44,658 nt of DNA, from assembly GCA_016787415.1 (NCBI GenBank), contig JAEUUT010000138.1:1-44658 (forward strand), written 5' to 3'. Position numbers and translations under genes: made by a program. Of this stretch, positions 8,550 to 17,948 are shown in pieces (position 1 is the stretch's first letter; every line of letters starts with the position of its first letter). The stretch is from Saprospiraceae bacterium (GTDB lineage Bacteria > Bacteroidota > Bacteroidia > Chitinophagales > Saprospiraceae). Under the pieces are notes generated by a model. The model was not told the origin of the DNA, ran no database searches, and saw only the letters and a list, made by a program, of their open reading frames with translations.

Positions 8550-11500
8550 TCAGAATGTTAGATTAAATCCGAACGTGTAACTGCGCACTTGCGGGAAGGT
8601 GAAAAAATCGGTTCCAATCACAGCATTGTCGTTGCCGCGGTAGTTCACCTCGGGGTCGAGGCCGGTGTAGTTGGTAAACGTCAGCAGGTTTTGGCCGCTG
8701 AAATACACGCGGAGTTTGGACACGCCCTTGGTCGACGAACGCTTGTTGATGATCGTGTAGCCGAGCGTAAGGTTTTTCAGGCGCAGGTAGGAGCCGTCTT
8801 CGATAAAACGCGATGATACACGTTTGTTGGCCGCCGCCCGCACAGGGTCGTTTGTAGCATCGGGGATATTGGTGATGTCGCCCGGCTGGCGCCAGCGGTT
8901 TTGAACAATGGCCAACTGGTTGTCGCCGCCTTGCAGCGATTCGAGGAAAAGCCGCGAACCGTGGAAAACGTCGTTTCCGTAGGAGGTTTGCAGGAAGAAA
9001 CTCAGGTCGAAACGCTTGTAATTCAAGGTATTGGTCATGCCAGCAATAAAAATCGGGTGCGGGTTGCCCACTTTTGTGCGGTCGGCCGTCGTGATCTGGC
9101 CGTCGAAGTTGTTATCGGCATACACCACATCGCCGGTGGAAGGGTCGATGCCCAGCCACTCATAACTATAGAAAATACCGATGGGTTGGCCCTCTTCGAT
9201 GCGGTTGCTACCGCGGCCGAGATCGTCGATGGGCTGGCCACCGTACAGTTTCAGCACCTTGTTGCGGTTCATTGAAAAATTGACGCGGGTGCTCCATCCA
9301 AAATCCTGGCGCACGAAGTTGTCGGTGGAAAGGGATAGTTCGATACCCTTGTTTTCCACTTCACCCACGTTTTCCGTGATGGTGCTAAAGCCCGAACTGG
9401 TCGGCAGCGGACGCGCCAGCAGCAGGTCTTTTGTTTGTTTGTTGTAGTAATCGGCCGACAGCACGATGCGGTTTTGGAACAGGCCCAGATCGATGCCCAC
9501 GTTCAACTGCGCCGTACTTTCCCATTTCAGGTCGGGGTTGGGGATGTTGCTCGGGTACACACCCGGCTGGCCACCGTAGGAAGTAATACCATACAATTCG
9601 GCAAACAGGAACGCCGGAATATCGTCGTTGCCAGTAAGGCCGTAACTGGCGCGCAGTTTCAGTTCGGAAATGCTGGCTACCTTGAAAAAATCTTCCTGAG
9701 AAACACGCCAGCCTGCAGAAACAGCCGGGAAGAAACCATTGCGGTTGTTTTCACCAAAGCGCGAGGAACCGTCGACGCGCGCTGTCAGTGTGAGCAGGTA
9801 TTTATCCGAAAAATTGTAGTTGGCGCGTCCGAAGAACGAGCGCAGGCCATTGTCGGTGCCACTCGAACTGGCCGAAACGATGGTAGCAGCCGTATTGAGG
9901 TATTCCAGCGCCGGATCGGCAAAATCCTGCCCGCGGATGAACGAACTGCGCGACTGGTATTTTTCAAAACTATAACCCAGCAAAAATTCCGTGCTGTGTT
10001 CGCCAAAGGATTTCTGGTATTTCAGCAGGTTGTTCGATACGAGGTTCATCACGTTGGTGTACGTTTCAAAACCCAGACCGTTGAACTTGGCGCCCTGTAC
10101 GGTTTTGATCGATTCGTATGCGTGTTCGCGGAAATTCAGGAAGTCGAGGCCCCATTTGGTAGAGAAGGTCAGGCCCGGCAGAATGTTGTAATCCGCATAA
10201 ATATTGGCAATGGTGCGGAACGAAAAGTTCTGGTTAATGGCCTCATTTGCAATAGAAACAGCATTGGAATAGGGCCCCTCCTGGTTGTACGTGCCGTCGG
10301 CATTGTACACCGGGAAAATGGCCGGTGTGGAAATGCCGTTGGGCAGAGGTCCGTGCAGCGTCTGGTCGCCTTCTACCCGGTTGGTTTTGGCATAAGTAAG
10401 GCCGATGCTGGTGCCCACGGTAAGCCGGTCGGTCATTTTGTGGTCTACGTTCACCCGGCCGTTCACGCGGCGGTAGTCGGTACCGATAACGATACCATCC
10501 TGCTGAAACAGGTTGCCACTCATGAACACCCTGGTTTTGTCGTTGCCGCCTGTGCTCGACAGTTCGTAATTGGAAATAGGCGCCGTGCGGAAAATGACAT
10601 CCTGCCAGTCGGTGTTGATGGTGATGTTGTTCATCTGCTCCGGCGTGAATACTTCTGCGCCGGCCAGGTCGTTGCGGTATTCCATCCAGCCACGGGCATC
10701 GAGCATGTCGAGTGTGCGCCACACCTGCTGCACGCCGTAGTAGGCGTTGAAGTTGACGACGGCTTTTTCGTTGCGGCCGCGTTTGGTGGTGATGAGCACA
10801 ACGCCATTGGAAGCGCGCGCACCATAAATGGCCGCTGCCGCCGCATCTTTCAGAACGCTGATGGAAGCAATGTCGTTGGGGCTGAGGTCAGAGAGCGCAT
10901 TGATGCCCTGGCCTTCATAGCCAACCTGAGCGAAGTCGCCCGTCGTGACCGGGATGCCGTCGATGACATACAGCGGCTGGCTCGAACCGCCAATGGAACT
11001 CACACCGCGAATACGCACGGAATTGCCTGCGCCGGGTGTGCCCGAGTTTTGCACCACCTGAACACCGGCAGCCTGTCCCTGCATAATGCCGTCGAGGGTG
11101 GCGACAGGCAGGTTTTTGAGGTTATCGGATTTGATTTCACCGACAGCGCCGGTGAGCAAGGCTTTTTGCTCTACGCCGTAGCCGACGATGACCACCTCGC
11201 TGAGTTTATTTTGATCGGATTCCAGCACGACGTCGATGGCGCTGCGGCCGCCGATTGATACGGTTTGTTTGGTAAATCCGATAAATGAAAACTCCAGAAT
11301 AGTGGCTGCGTCGCTCACTCGAATGCGGTAGGCGCCGTTGGCATCGGTAATAGCGCCGTTGGTAGTGCCGGGTTCCAGCACCGTAACGCCCGGAAGTACC
11401 TCGCCATCGGAAGAAGTTACCTTGCCGGTAATAATTCGTTCGTCGACAGACAGGTTTTTACCAGTGTTCAAATGGTGAAAAGAAGCAAACCCGGAAGCGG

Positions 11501-11579
11501 AAAGCGGAAACAGGCAGGTGAACGACAGCCATATTAACAAGGCATACGATTGCCATCGGGGAGGTAATGGTTTTATCAT
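8550..11579 (-). CDS. SusC/RagA-family TonB-linked outer-membrane transporter
   Basis: The protein has 1009 residues from the ATG at 11579; an upstream TTG is less likely. After a signal peptide (ending near ASGFA) comes a carboxypeptidase-regulatory-like domain (ITGKVTSSDGEVLPGVTVLE) and the SusC linker LSEVVIVGYGVEQKALLTGA. The plug follows (GIMQGQAAGVQVVQNSGTPG, VRIRGVSSIGGSSQPLYVID), then a 22-strand barrel ending RSYTFGFNLTF. It imports a ligand bound by SusD using TonB energy. It is the first gene of the operon to 4674 and is divergent from the M28 peptidase. The 241-base divergent region (11580-11820) holds no other gene and no perfect TAnnTTTG box; CACATTTG near 11697 is one mismatch away. 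Confidence 0.97.
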   Translation of the reverse strand: MIKPLPPRWQSYALLIWLSFTCLFPLSASGFASFHHLNTGKNLSVDERIITGKVTSSDGEVLPGVTVLEPGTTNGAITDANGAYRIRVSDAATILEFSFIGFTKQTVSIGGRSAIDVVLESDQNKLSEVVIVGYGVEQKALLTGAVGEIKSDNLKNLPVATLDGIMQGQAAGVQVVQNSGTPGAGNSVRIRGVSSIGGSSQPLYVIDGIPVTTGDFAQVGYEGQGINALSDLSPNDIASISVLKDAAAAAIYGARASNGVVLITTKRGRNEKAVVNFNAYYGVQQVWRTLDMLDARGWMEYRNDLAGAEVFTPEQMNNITINTDWQDVIFRTAPISNYELSSTGGNDKTRVFMSGNLFQQDGIVIGTDYRRVNGRVNVDHKMTDRLTVGTSIGLTYAKTNRVEGDQTLHGPLPNGISTPAIFPVYNADGTYNQEGPYSNAVSIANEAINQNFSFRTIANIYADYNILPGLTFSTKWGLDFLNFREHAYESIKTVQGAKFNGLGFETYTNVMNLVSNNLLKYQKSFGEHSTEFLLGYSFEKYQSRSSFIRGQDFADPALEYLNTAATIVSASSSGTDNGLRSFFGRANYNFSDKYLLTLTARVDGSSRFGENNRNGFFPAVSAGWRVSQEDFFKVASISELKLRASYGLTGNDDIPAFLFAELYGITSYGGQPGVYPSNIPNPDLKWESTAQLNVGIDLGLFQNRIVLSADYYNKQTKDLLLARPLPTSSGFSTITENVGEVENKGIELSLSTDNFVRQDFGWSTRVNFSMNRNKVLKLYGGQPIDDLGRGSNRIEEGQPIGIFYSYEWLGIDPSTGDVVYADNNFDGQITTADRTKVGNPHPIFIAGMTNTLNYKRFDLSFFLQTSYGNDVFHGSRLFLESLQGGDNQLAIVQNRWRQPGDITNIPDATNDPVRAAANKRVSSRFIEDGSYLRLKNLTLGYTIINKRSSTKGVSKLRVYFSGQNLLTFTNYTGLDPEVNYRGNDNAVIGTDFFTFPQVRSYTFGFNLTF

Positions 11580-11820
11580 GTTCGAAAAAAAGTTAGGTGC
11601 AATAGAAAACAAACCGGCATTACACGGCAGGATTATGGCCTCTGTAGAGGTTCTTAACTGACAAACACTGTGTTACGGAAACGTTGTTTCGAGGTAGCAA
11701 ATGTGGTGTTCGCGCGCTGGATTTTCTACAAGAGGGCAGAAAAAAATTGCTAACACCTGCGCCAAAAGTAGAAACACGCTGCGATACATTACTACATTTA
11801 TCCGGTAAAATCACGACATC

Positions 11821-13560
11821 ATGGCCAGATTTTCTCTCTTGCTGCTGCTTTCTATCACCGGCTGCTATGCCTTTGCGCAATCCAATTTTGTTTTCACCAA
11901 TCCTGCTGCCGAACAGGTACTCCAGGGTAATTACGAACCCTCCAATTACGTTGCCAACGAAGTCATCGACGATCCGGCCGTGATTGCTTCCGAATTGAGC
12001 GCACGCATTTCCCCCGACAGCCTTCGGGCGTACATCACGCGGCTGAGTACATTTGGCAACCGCAATTCCGCCAGCGATACCGTGTCAGCCACGCGTGGCA
12101 TCGGCGCAGCACGGCGCTGGGTGGTATCGAAATTTGATGAATTTAGTGCGGCCAGCGAACACCGCCTGCTGACGGGGTATTTTCAGTTCGACCGGGTGAT
12201 GTGCTCCGTAGGGCAGCATCGCAATATGATGGCGGTGTTGCCGGGTTCCGACCCAAATCCGAACGGCGTAGTGCTGGTCGAGGCCCACATCGATAGTCGC
12301 TGCGAGGTGCTGTGCGATACATCCTGCCTGGCAGAAGGCGTGGAAGACAATGCCAGCGGCACGGCCCTGGTGATGGAACTGGCACGGGTAATGGCTAAAT
12401 ATACGTTCCGCAATACCATTGTTTTTATGGTGGTCATTGGCGAGGAACAAGGCTTGTACGGCGCCGAAGCATTTGCCGTGTATTGCAAAAACAACAGCAT
12501 TCCGCTGCGCGCTGTGATGAACAACGACGTAATCGGCGGCGTCATTTGCGGACACACGTCGTCGCCGCCATCGTGCTCGGGGTACAACAGCATCGACTCC
12601 ACCAGCGTGCGCCTGTTCTCTTCCGGCAGTTTCAATTCGCCGCACAAACAATTGTCGAGGTTTATCAAACTGGAATATGCGGAAAACCTGAAGGCCACCG
12701 AAGCGGTGCCTATGAATATCCGCATTATGTCGCCCGAAGACCGAACGGGCCGTGGCGGCGACCACATTCCATTTAGAAGTCGATCCTTTACAGCCATGCG
12801 CTTTACCGCCGCCAACGAACACGGCGACGCAGGCGTGGATGACCCGGACTACGACGACCGCCAGCATTCCTACCGCGACGTGCTGGGTGTGGATACGGAT
12901 GCGGATGGCGAAGTCGATTCTTTTTTTGTGCAATTCAATTACCTGGCGCGCAATACGCTCATCAATGGAAATGCCATTGCCATGGCTGCGCGTGGAGTGC
13001 CGACTCCAACAGCGTTTACGGCCACGCGTTTCAATGGTGTTTTGTCGGTACACATCGACGAACCGGCCGTTCCCGACACATATCGGGTGGCTGTGCGCAG
13101 CACCACCAACGACTGGGATTCGGTGTATACCATTACCGGCGCTTTTGCTGGCGATTTCCAGGTAGCAGCGCCCGGCATCTGGTATGTGAGCGTGGCGAAG
13201 GTCGACAGCCTGGGTATTGAGAGCCTGTTTTCGATTGAAAAAACGGTTATCGTGTCTGGCACGCAAGAACCGGCTACAGAAGTGGAAAAACCTGTCCAAT
13301 TGCTTCAAAACAAGCCCAACCCTTTTGATGAGGCCACCTGGATCGGCGTTTGGGTAGCGGAAATGCCTGCCGGCAATAAGGCAGTAATCCGGATACACGA
13401 CTTGCAAGGCAAATTGGTTCAGGAATTACCGCTCCAACTCAAACCTGGCCTGAATGAAGTGCTGTACACACATGGATATGGCGTGCGGGGCACATTTGCT
13501 TACAGCCTCGTACTGGATGGAGTAGTGGTGGAAACACGGAGAATGGTGTTTGCGAATTAG
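11821..13560 (+). CDS. M28-family zinc peptidase with T9SS sorting domain
   Basis: The 579-residue protein has a signal peptide (1-20, ending YAFAQ). An M28 aminopeptidase-like domain (about 60-400) has metal and catalytic residues in EAHIDSR (His156, Asp158), EGVEDNASG (Asp176), IGEEQGLYG (Glu208, Glu209), NNDVIGG (Asp236) and GGDHIPF (His315), so the site looks intact. A short fibronectin-like segment (about 405-490) is followed by a type A T9SS sorting domain (about 503-579: LLQNKPNPFDEATWI to the end). It should be exported across the outer membrane and act on extracellular peptides. Its stop codon TAG is followed directly by two GAGAGGT-type heptamers. Confidence 0.95.
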   Translation: MARFSLLLLLSITGCYAFAQSNFVFTNPAAEQVLQGNYEPSNYVANEVIDDPAVIASELSARISPDSLRAYITRLSTFGNRNSASDTVSATRGIGAARRWVVSKFDEFSAASEHRLLTGYFQFDRVMCSVGQHRNMMAVLPGSDPNPNGVVLVEAHIDSRCEVLCDTSCLAEGVEDNASGTALVMELARVMAKYTFRNTIVFMVVIGEEQGLYGAEAFAVYCKNNSIPLRAVMNNDVIGGVICGHTSSPPSCSGYNSIDSTSVRLFSSGSFNSPHKQLSRFIKLEYAENLKATEAVPMNIRIMSPEDRTGRGGDHIPFRSRSFTAMRFTAANEHGDAGVDDPDYDDRQHSYRDVLGVDTDADGEVDSFFVQFNYLARNTLINGNAIAMAARGVPTPTAFTATRFNGVLSVHIDEPAVPDTYRVAVRSTTNDWDSVYTITGAFAGDFQVAAPGIWYVSVAKVDSLGIESLFSIEKTVIVSGTQEPATEVEKPVQLLQNKPNPFDEATWIGVWVAEMPAGNKAVIRIHDLQGKLVQELPLQLKPGLNEVLYTHGYGVRGTFAYSLVLDGVVVETRRMVFAN

Positions 13561-13575
13561 AGGTGAGAGGTGAGA
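13558..13575 (+). repeat. Minimal heptamer array at a stop codon
   Basis: The sequence TAGAGGTGAGAGGTGAGA starts with the stop codon of the M28 gene and contains two GAGAGGT-family units, with no inverted partner. It may be a founding or decayed copy of the larger elements. Confidence 0.55.
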
Positions 13576-13606
13576 TTGGATATGTTTACAAAATACAAAA
13601 TTAAAT

Positions 13607-14821
13607 ATGTTAATTGCTTCCATTAAAGAGGTTATCCAGATCATCCCAATACAACCAGGTAGCCTGGATGATTTAAATTTGTTCAAAGATCAAGTCTGGA
13701 TTTCATTGCTGACGCCCGATCACATTGCTCAATCTGGCCTTCATGAAAAAGGAAAAATTACACTAATCGTTGATGTGTTGTCTGGCAGTGTGGAAGGCAT
13801 AAACGAAGTGGTAACTATTTCAGATGAGCCAATGAATGCAACTTTATTGCGCGCCACCTTACTTGATTCTGGCATGTTTGAAGTAGAGGTTTATTTCGAT
13901 CAGATTTTTGTGACCGGTTTTGAAACCAGTGTGCATGTTTTGTTTCCGACAGGAGGAGGGCTTGCAGGTTTGTCAGAAATGGAAAAGGCGGCCATTGACA
14001 ACCTGGATTTCCAAAGACATGTATTTGACGAACTGGTAGATATAATTTTTGATTCGCACAGAGACGAAATAAAAGCGCTGCCGCTCCCATGCCTGCTCTT
14101 GGATGTTGTAGAAATGAACCCAACGAGGAAATCGTGTTATTTCAGTCGGCCAAATATTCCAGGAGAAGCGCGTGTTTCATCGGTAGCCAACAACGAGCAA
14201 ATGATGCATGTGGCAACGATATGCAAGTCGGAGATTGCAGGGCTGCTTCCAGCAGAAATGATGAATTCCATGAAGGCAGAATACCTGAGTTTTTACCTGA
14301 AAAAAGGAACAGACGAAGAGCCATTCGCAGCGTTAGAAAACGGGGTTCAAATGGTATCACATGATGAAGTGGAATGGATACCGGCTCATAATCCTCCCCT
14401 CGGGCATGGAATGGCATTCAGAAAATCGCTGGATTTGCCTCGGTCGGATCATTCTTCCATTTTTCATTTACAGTTTTCCCCTATCGAAGTTCGACAATAT
14501 GAAGCGCTTGAAAAAACTTTCAAAAAACTAATACGTACTAACCGCAATAGTAGCGAGTTAAATAAACTATTTGGCTACCCCGACAACATACAAAACTGCG
14601 TGGCCTATTGGGCAGAAAGGCAATTCAGCCAACGCGAACATTCCGATGATATTTTTAGGGACGCTGCGGAGTGGCAACTGCTTTTGCAATTATCTCCCTA
14701 CAAACACTGGTTCCCCATTTTTGATGCCATCGGGGATGCCAACCTTTATTTTATGATCAGAAAAAAAGACTGGATGGAAGGAAATTTCAATCATATTCAG
14801 CTCATTTCCCAAAGCACCTAA
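13607..14821 (+). CDS. DUF1963 (YwqG-like) protein with unrecognised N-terminal domain
   Basis: This is a 404-residue cytoplasmic protein without signal peptide or membrane segment. The C-terminal part (about 240-400) has the DUF1963 pattern: KLFGYPDNIQN, EWQLLLQLSP and DAIGDANLYFMIRKKDW with a final FNHIQLISQ. In this family these mark a beta-rich domain of unknown role. The N-terminal 150 residues (DQVWISLLTPDHIAQS, GKITLIVDVLSGSVEGINEV, EVEVYFDQIFVTG) match nothing I recognise. Base composition is more AT-rich than its neighbours, which may point to transfer (impression, not measured). The next gene is convergent, separated by a heptamer array. DUF1963 assignment is moderately sure; function unknown. 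Confidence 0.8.
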   Translation: MLIASIKEVIQIIPIQPGSLDDLNLFKDQVWISLLTPDHIAQSGLHEKGKITLIVDVLSGSVEGINEVVTISDEPMNATLLRATLLDSGMFEVEVYFDQIFVTGFETSVHVLFPTGGGLAGLSEMEKAAIDNLDFQRHVFDELVDIIFDSHRDEIKALPLPCLLLDVVEMNPTRKSCYFSRPNIPGEARVSSVANNEQMMHVATICKSEIAGLLPAEMMNSMKAEYLSFYLKKGTDEEPFAALENGVQMVSHDEVEWIPAHNPPLGHGMAFRKSLDLPRSDHSSIFHLQFSPIEVRQYEALEKTFKKLIRTNRNSSELNKLFGYPDNIQNCVAYWAERQFSQREHSDDIFRDAAEWQLLLQLSPYKHWFPIFDAIGDANLYFMIRKKDWMEGNFNHIQLISQST

Positions 14822-14853
14822 TAAACAACTAATACCCAGTGTACAGCACCAAC

Positions 14854-14901
14854 ACTCATAACTCATAACTCATAACTCATAACTCATAACTCATAACTCA
14901 T
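14854..14901. repeat. One-sided heptamer array ATAACTC
   Basis: There are about six perfect tandem ATAACTC units (GTTATGA on the minus strand) between convergent genes, without a matching left arm. The array enters the 3' end of the plsC-like gene: its last four residues (SYEL) and TGA stop at 14884 are encoded by the repeat. TAA triplets occur on the plus strand and TGA on the minus strand. Confidence 0.85.
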
Positions 14902-15624
14902 CTCCAGTCTTTTCCGCATCACCTCTTCCACCCTCGTTTTTAGCGGCTGAATATCTTCCTGCTTCATTTGGCTGGTTTCGATTGGCTGCTCCCAAATGAT
15001 CTTCACCACACCGGGGCGCAACCCTGCGCCATTTGCCGTGATGTCGTGGATATTGACAAGCGTCTGAACTGCCAGTGGCGCGCCGGTTTGAATGGCGATG
15101 CGGAAAGCGCCATCGTAGAACGGCCCCAGCAGATCGTCCGTTTTGTTGCGACTGCCTTCGGGGTAGATAAAAATGCTGTATCCATCGGCCAGGTTTTGTT
15201 TGAGGGCTACCACGCTGCGGGCGCGACTCATAGCGCTGCTGCGGTCGACGATCAGGCACATTTTACGCACTACAAACCCGAAAATAGGGATTTTTTGAAG
15301 TTCCTGCTTCGCCAGGAAGCGGAAAATACCGGGAAAAGCGTGGGCATTGACGATAAAATCCAGCGAAGAGCGATGATTTCCAACGATCACGTAAGACTGT
15401 GCGGGGTCGAGCAAACCTGCGCCGCTTACCCGCACGCGTATCCCGATCAGCATCAGGAAAGTAGGGGTAAATACGTGGTGCAGAAACTGGATATTGCGGC
15501 GCAGGGCGCGCGGCCCCGGCGTGATCATCATATTCAGGCCGATGACAGGCAGGCCGATGAGCATTAGCAGCAGAAACAACAACACTGCATATGCGGCCCA
15601 GATTTTATACAAGAGCATTTTCAT
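14884..15624 (-). CDS. 1-acyl-sn-glycerol-3-phosphate acyltransferase (PlsC family)
   Basis: The 246-residue protein is counted from the ATG at 15624; the longer version starts at TTG. An N-terminal membrane anchor (LLFLLLMLIGLPVIGLNMMI) precedes the acyltransferase signature HRSSLD (the H-x4-D catalytic pair). YPEGSRNK matches the substrate-binding EGxR block. The enzyme puts the second acyl chain on lysophosphatidic acid. It follows ribonuclease Z by about 30 bases in a minus-strand operon headed by the DUF3109 gene. The C-terminal SYEL and stop are encoded by the ATAACTC repeat array, so the tail was probably altered by repeat expansion; the catalytic region is unaffected. Confidence 0.93.
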   Translation of the reverse strand: MKMLLYKIWAAYAVLLFLLLMLIGLPVIGLNMMITPGPRALRRNIQFLHHVFTPTFLMLIGIRVRVSGAGLLDPAQSYVIVGNHRSSLDFIVNAHAFPGIFRFLAKQELQKIPIFGFVVRKMCLIVDRSSAMSRARSVVALKQNLADGYSIFIYPEGSRNKTDDLLGPFYDGAFRIAIQTGAPLAVQTLVNIHDITANGAGLRPGVVKIIWEQPIETSQMKQEDIQPLKTRVEEVMRKRLEMSYEL

Positions 15625-15656
15625 ACCGGGGGCCAAAGGTACACAGCAATTTGATT

Positions 15657-16616
15657 TCAGGGCATGCCGGAAGGTTCAGGTGAAAATTCGGTGGTTTCCT
15701 CCTGTTCTGGGCTGATATGAACCCTGCAACCATCCGTGGCTACGTCTGTACGGTCAAAAATGGCGCGGGCCTCCATCAAATGGGTTTCCAGGCTTTCATA
15801 ACGACCCGAAAAATGGCCCAGCAGCAAACGCTGAACGCCTGCTTTCCTGGCTATTTCTGCCGCCTGTGCGGCTGTGGAATGAAAGGAAATACGCGCTTCT
15901 TCCAGGTGCTCGTTGTTGAATGTGGCTTCGTGGTACAAGAGATCGACCCCTTGCACGATTTTCACGACTGTATCAGAAGGCGCCGTATCGCTGCAAAAAG
16001 CATAACTACGTGGTGGTGCGGCAGGTACAGTAAGTTCCGAGTGTGGAATGACGCGCCCGTCCGGCAGTTCCAGGTCGCCGCCGGCTTTGATGCCCGGTAT
16101 CAGCGAATAATGAATGCCATATTCATCAATTTTCGATTTCAGGATATTGTCGGGGCGCTTCTTTTCCCTAAACAGCCAGCCGCTTGTTTCCATGCGGTGC
16201 ATCAGCGGAATGCTCCACACTTCCACCTGGTTGTTTTCAAATACCAGGGCATGCATGGAAGCGTCTATTTCTGTAAACTGGATGGGAAAAGGGAAAGTAA
16301 TGTGGCACAATCGGGCGGTGGTGGACACCATTTCGTACAAACCCGGCGGCGAGAAAATATGCACGGTTTCGGTGCGTCTTTTCAGGCACCAACTGGTCAG
16401 CAGCCCGATGAGGCCGAATACGTGGTCGCCATGCAAATGGCTGATAAAAATTTGATTCACCCGATCGACCTTGACACGGTGGTGGAATGCCTGCATTTGC
16501 ATGCCTTCGCCGCAGTCGATCAGAAAATACTGGTTGTCCACCTGCAACACCTGCGAAGTGTAATGACGCCCGTGAAAAGGGCCGCCGGAGCCGGTGCCAA
16601 GTACGGTAAGGAGCAT
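15657..16616 (-). CDS. rnz: Ribonuclease Z
   Basis: The 319-residue metallo-beta-lactamase-fold nuclease begins MLLTVLGTGSGGPFHGRHYT. The zinc motif SHLHGDH is at residues 59-65 (His60, His62, Asp64, His65). Further ligands are expected in PLMHR, AFCSDTAPSD and LLLGHFSGRY. The length matches the usual RNase Z (about 300-320 residues). It removes 3' trailers from tRNA precursors. The start is the ATG at 16616, 6 bases after the stop of the DUF3109 gene, so the two are cotranscribed. The C-terminal tail after CRVHIS is acidic and unremarkable. Confidence 0.95.
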   Translation of the reverse strand: MLLTVLGTGSGGPFHGRHYTSQVLQVDNQYFLIDCGEGMQMQAFHHRVKVDRVNQIFISHLHGDHVFGLIGLLTSWCLKRRTETVHIFSPPGLYEMVSTTARLCHITFPFPIQFTEIDASMHALVFENNQVEVWSIPLMHRMETSGWLFREKKRPDNILKSKIDEYGIHYSLIPGIKAGGDLELPDGRVIPHSELTVPAAPPRSYAFCSDTAPSDTVVKIVQGVDLLYHEATFNNEHLEEARISFHSTAAQAAEIARKAGVQRLLLGHFSGRYESLETHLMEARAIFDRTDVATDGCRVHISPEQEETTEFSPEPSGMP

Positions 16617-16622
16617 GGCAGG

Positions 16623-17204
16623 TCAGGCATTGTTTTTCATGAACTGTGCTGCACCGTCGAGTTCTTCGTAGAATTCTTCACCGTATTTGCGGATGATAGC
16701 CGACTTAAGGAATTGATAAACAGGCACTTGTTCTTTTTTGCCAAGTTCGCAGGCTGCCGAACAAATATCCCAGCGGTCGTAGTTCAGGGCTTCTGAGCCA
16801 AAATGTTCGAATTTTTCTACGCGGATAGGGTAGAGGTGGCAGGAGATGGGTTTCTGGAAATCTGTGGCGCCTGCTTTCCAGGCCCGTTCGATACCACACT
16901 GCCCGATGCCCAATTCGTCATACGTCAGGTAAGCACAAGGGCCGCCGTCTATCAGGGTTGTGCCGTGGCCCATACCATTAAAAAAAGCCGAGGTGCCTTG
17001 CGCCTCAATAGCAGCGATGCCTGCAGGCAGAAGAAATGGCTTTACCTTTTCATAAATGGCATCCAGAATGGGCAATTCTACATCGTCCAGCGGGGCGCCG
17101 TAGTCGCCTTCCCAGCAGCATGCGCCCTTACAGGCGCTCAGGTTGCAGATAAATTGTTGCTCTACTACATCGTCGCTTACCAGTACATCCTGTACTATGA
17201 TCAT
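16623..17204 (-). CDS. DUF3109 family cysteine-rich protein
   Basis: The protein has 193 residues from the ATG at 17204. It starts MIIVQDVLVSDDVVEQQFIC and continues LSACKGACCWEGDYGAPL, the signature of the Bacteroidota DUF3109 family. Further conserved cysteines lie in GGPCAYL, IGQCGIERAW, SCHLYPIRV and WDICSAACELG, a pattern suggesting bound metal or an Fe-S cluster (inference from family-like zinc/iron-sulphur cluster proteins). It heads the operon with rnz and plsC-like genes. A weak box GATCTTTG precedes it on the minus strand. Biochemical function unknown. Confidence 0.92.
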   Translation of the reverse strand: MIIVQDVLVSDDVVEQQFICNLSACKGACCWEGDYGAPLDDVELPILDAIYEKVKPFLLPAGIAAIEAQGTSAFFNGMGHGTTLIDGGPCAYLTYDELGIGQCGIERAWKAGATDFQKPISCHLYPIRVEKFEHFGSEALNYDRWDICSAACELGKKEQVPVYQFLKSAIIRKYGEEFYEELDGAAQFMKNNA

Positions 17205-17217
17205 GGCAGTATAATGA

Positions 17218-17937
17218 ATGTTGAGGCGCAAAGATCGGAAAGAACACGTTGTTTTTAGCCTAAATACAAGTAATATAGTTCAAGGAGGCGGAACTCGTTT
17301 TAGTGTAAAAATTGATATTTTGTTCCAACGATCTTTTTATTCTCAAAAGTTTACTTTCTTTGCTGCTGAAAGAATATTATTTGATTTGCAAAGATTATTC
17401 ACCATATTCATATTGGCGGTGCTACTCTGGAAAACAGGAGAGCCGCTTCTGATTACGCTTCGGTACACCGAGGCGCTACAGACGCCCTTGCCGAAAATGG
17501 AGAATGAGTCTGAACAAATCACGATCAAAGTACATGCCTCGCTGCCCTACACTGGCAACTTTGAAGAAGCCGACCCTGTTCAGAAGTGCTTCAAAGTGGG
17601 TGATGAATTTTACAATGTGGTAGAACGCCGCTACGAAAACGACACGTTGTATTTCACTTTGCAGCGAAATGTAAATGCGCGCGACCGATTTGACGCATTG
17701 AGCATGATCATGACCGATTTGTCGTCTGACAGCCAGACGCACAAACAACCTGCCAGCCACCACAATACTCCTTCTGCGAAGGACTTTCTTACTGTTTTCT
17801 CTCCATCTGTTTCCCCTGAAGTAGTTGTGCATGCACTACCAGGGCAAACCCAACAACACACATCTGTGTGGCACTACAATTTCTTCGTGCCGACAAACTG
17901 GGCGAGCATTACATCGCCCCCTCCCGATGGTGTTTGA
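17218..17937 (+). CDS. Unknown membrane-anchored protein
   Basis: The frame from the ATG at 17218 gives 239 residues, but the first 56 look non-coding and AT-rich. A TTG at 17386 gives a 183-residue product beginning QRLFTIFILAVLLW, a natural membrane anchor, and may be the real start. The body (LPKMENESEQITIKVHASLP, FKVGDEFYNVVERRYEN, DTLYFTLQRNVNARDRF) resembles small Bacteroidota envelope proteins that often precede outer-membrane receptors; I cannot name a family. The tail is rich in Ser, His and Thr. It precedes the barrel and TonB-receptor genes, which may be linked in function. Confidence 0.6.
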   Translation: MLRRKDRKEHVVFSLNTSNIVQGGGTRFSVKIDILFQRSFYSQKFTFFAAERILFDLQRLFTIFILAVLLWKTGEPLLITLRYTEALQTPLPKMENESEQITIKVHASLPYTGNFEEADPVQKCFKVGDEFYNVVERRYENDTLYFTLQRNVNARDRFDALSMIMTDLSSDSQTHKQPASHHNTPSAKDFLTVFSPSVSPEVVVHALPGQTQQHTSVWHYNFFVPTNWASITSPPPDGV

Positions 17938-17948
17938 TTAGAATTTCC

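Noticed and set aside
9435..11258. 607-codon open frame opposite susC
   Set aside because: It is a codon-bias shadow of the firmly assigned SusC gene; its translation has no recognisable domain.
4674..11579. Classical polysaccharide utilisation locus
   Set aside because: SusC and SusD are present, but there is no glycosidase, sulfatase, lyase or hybrid regulator in the window.
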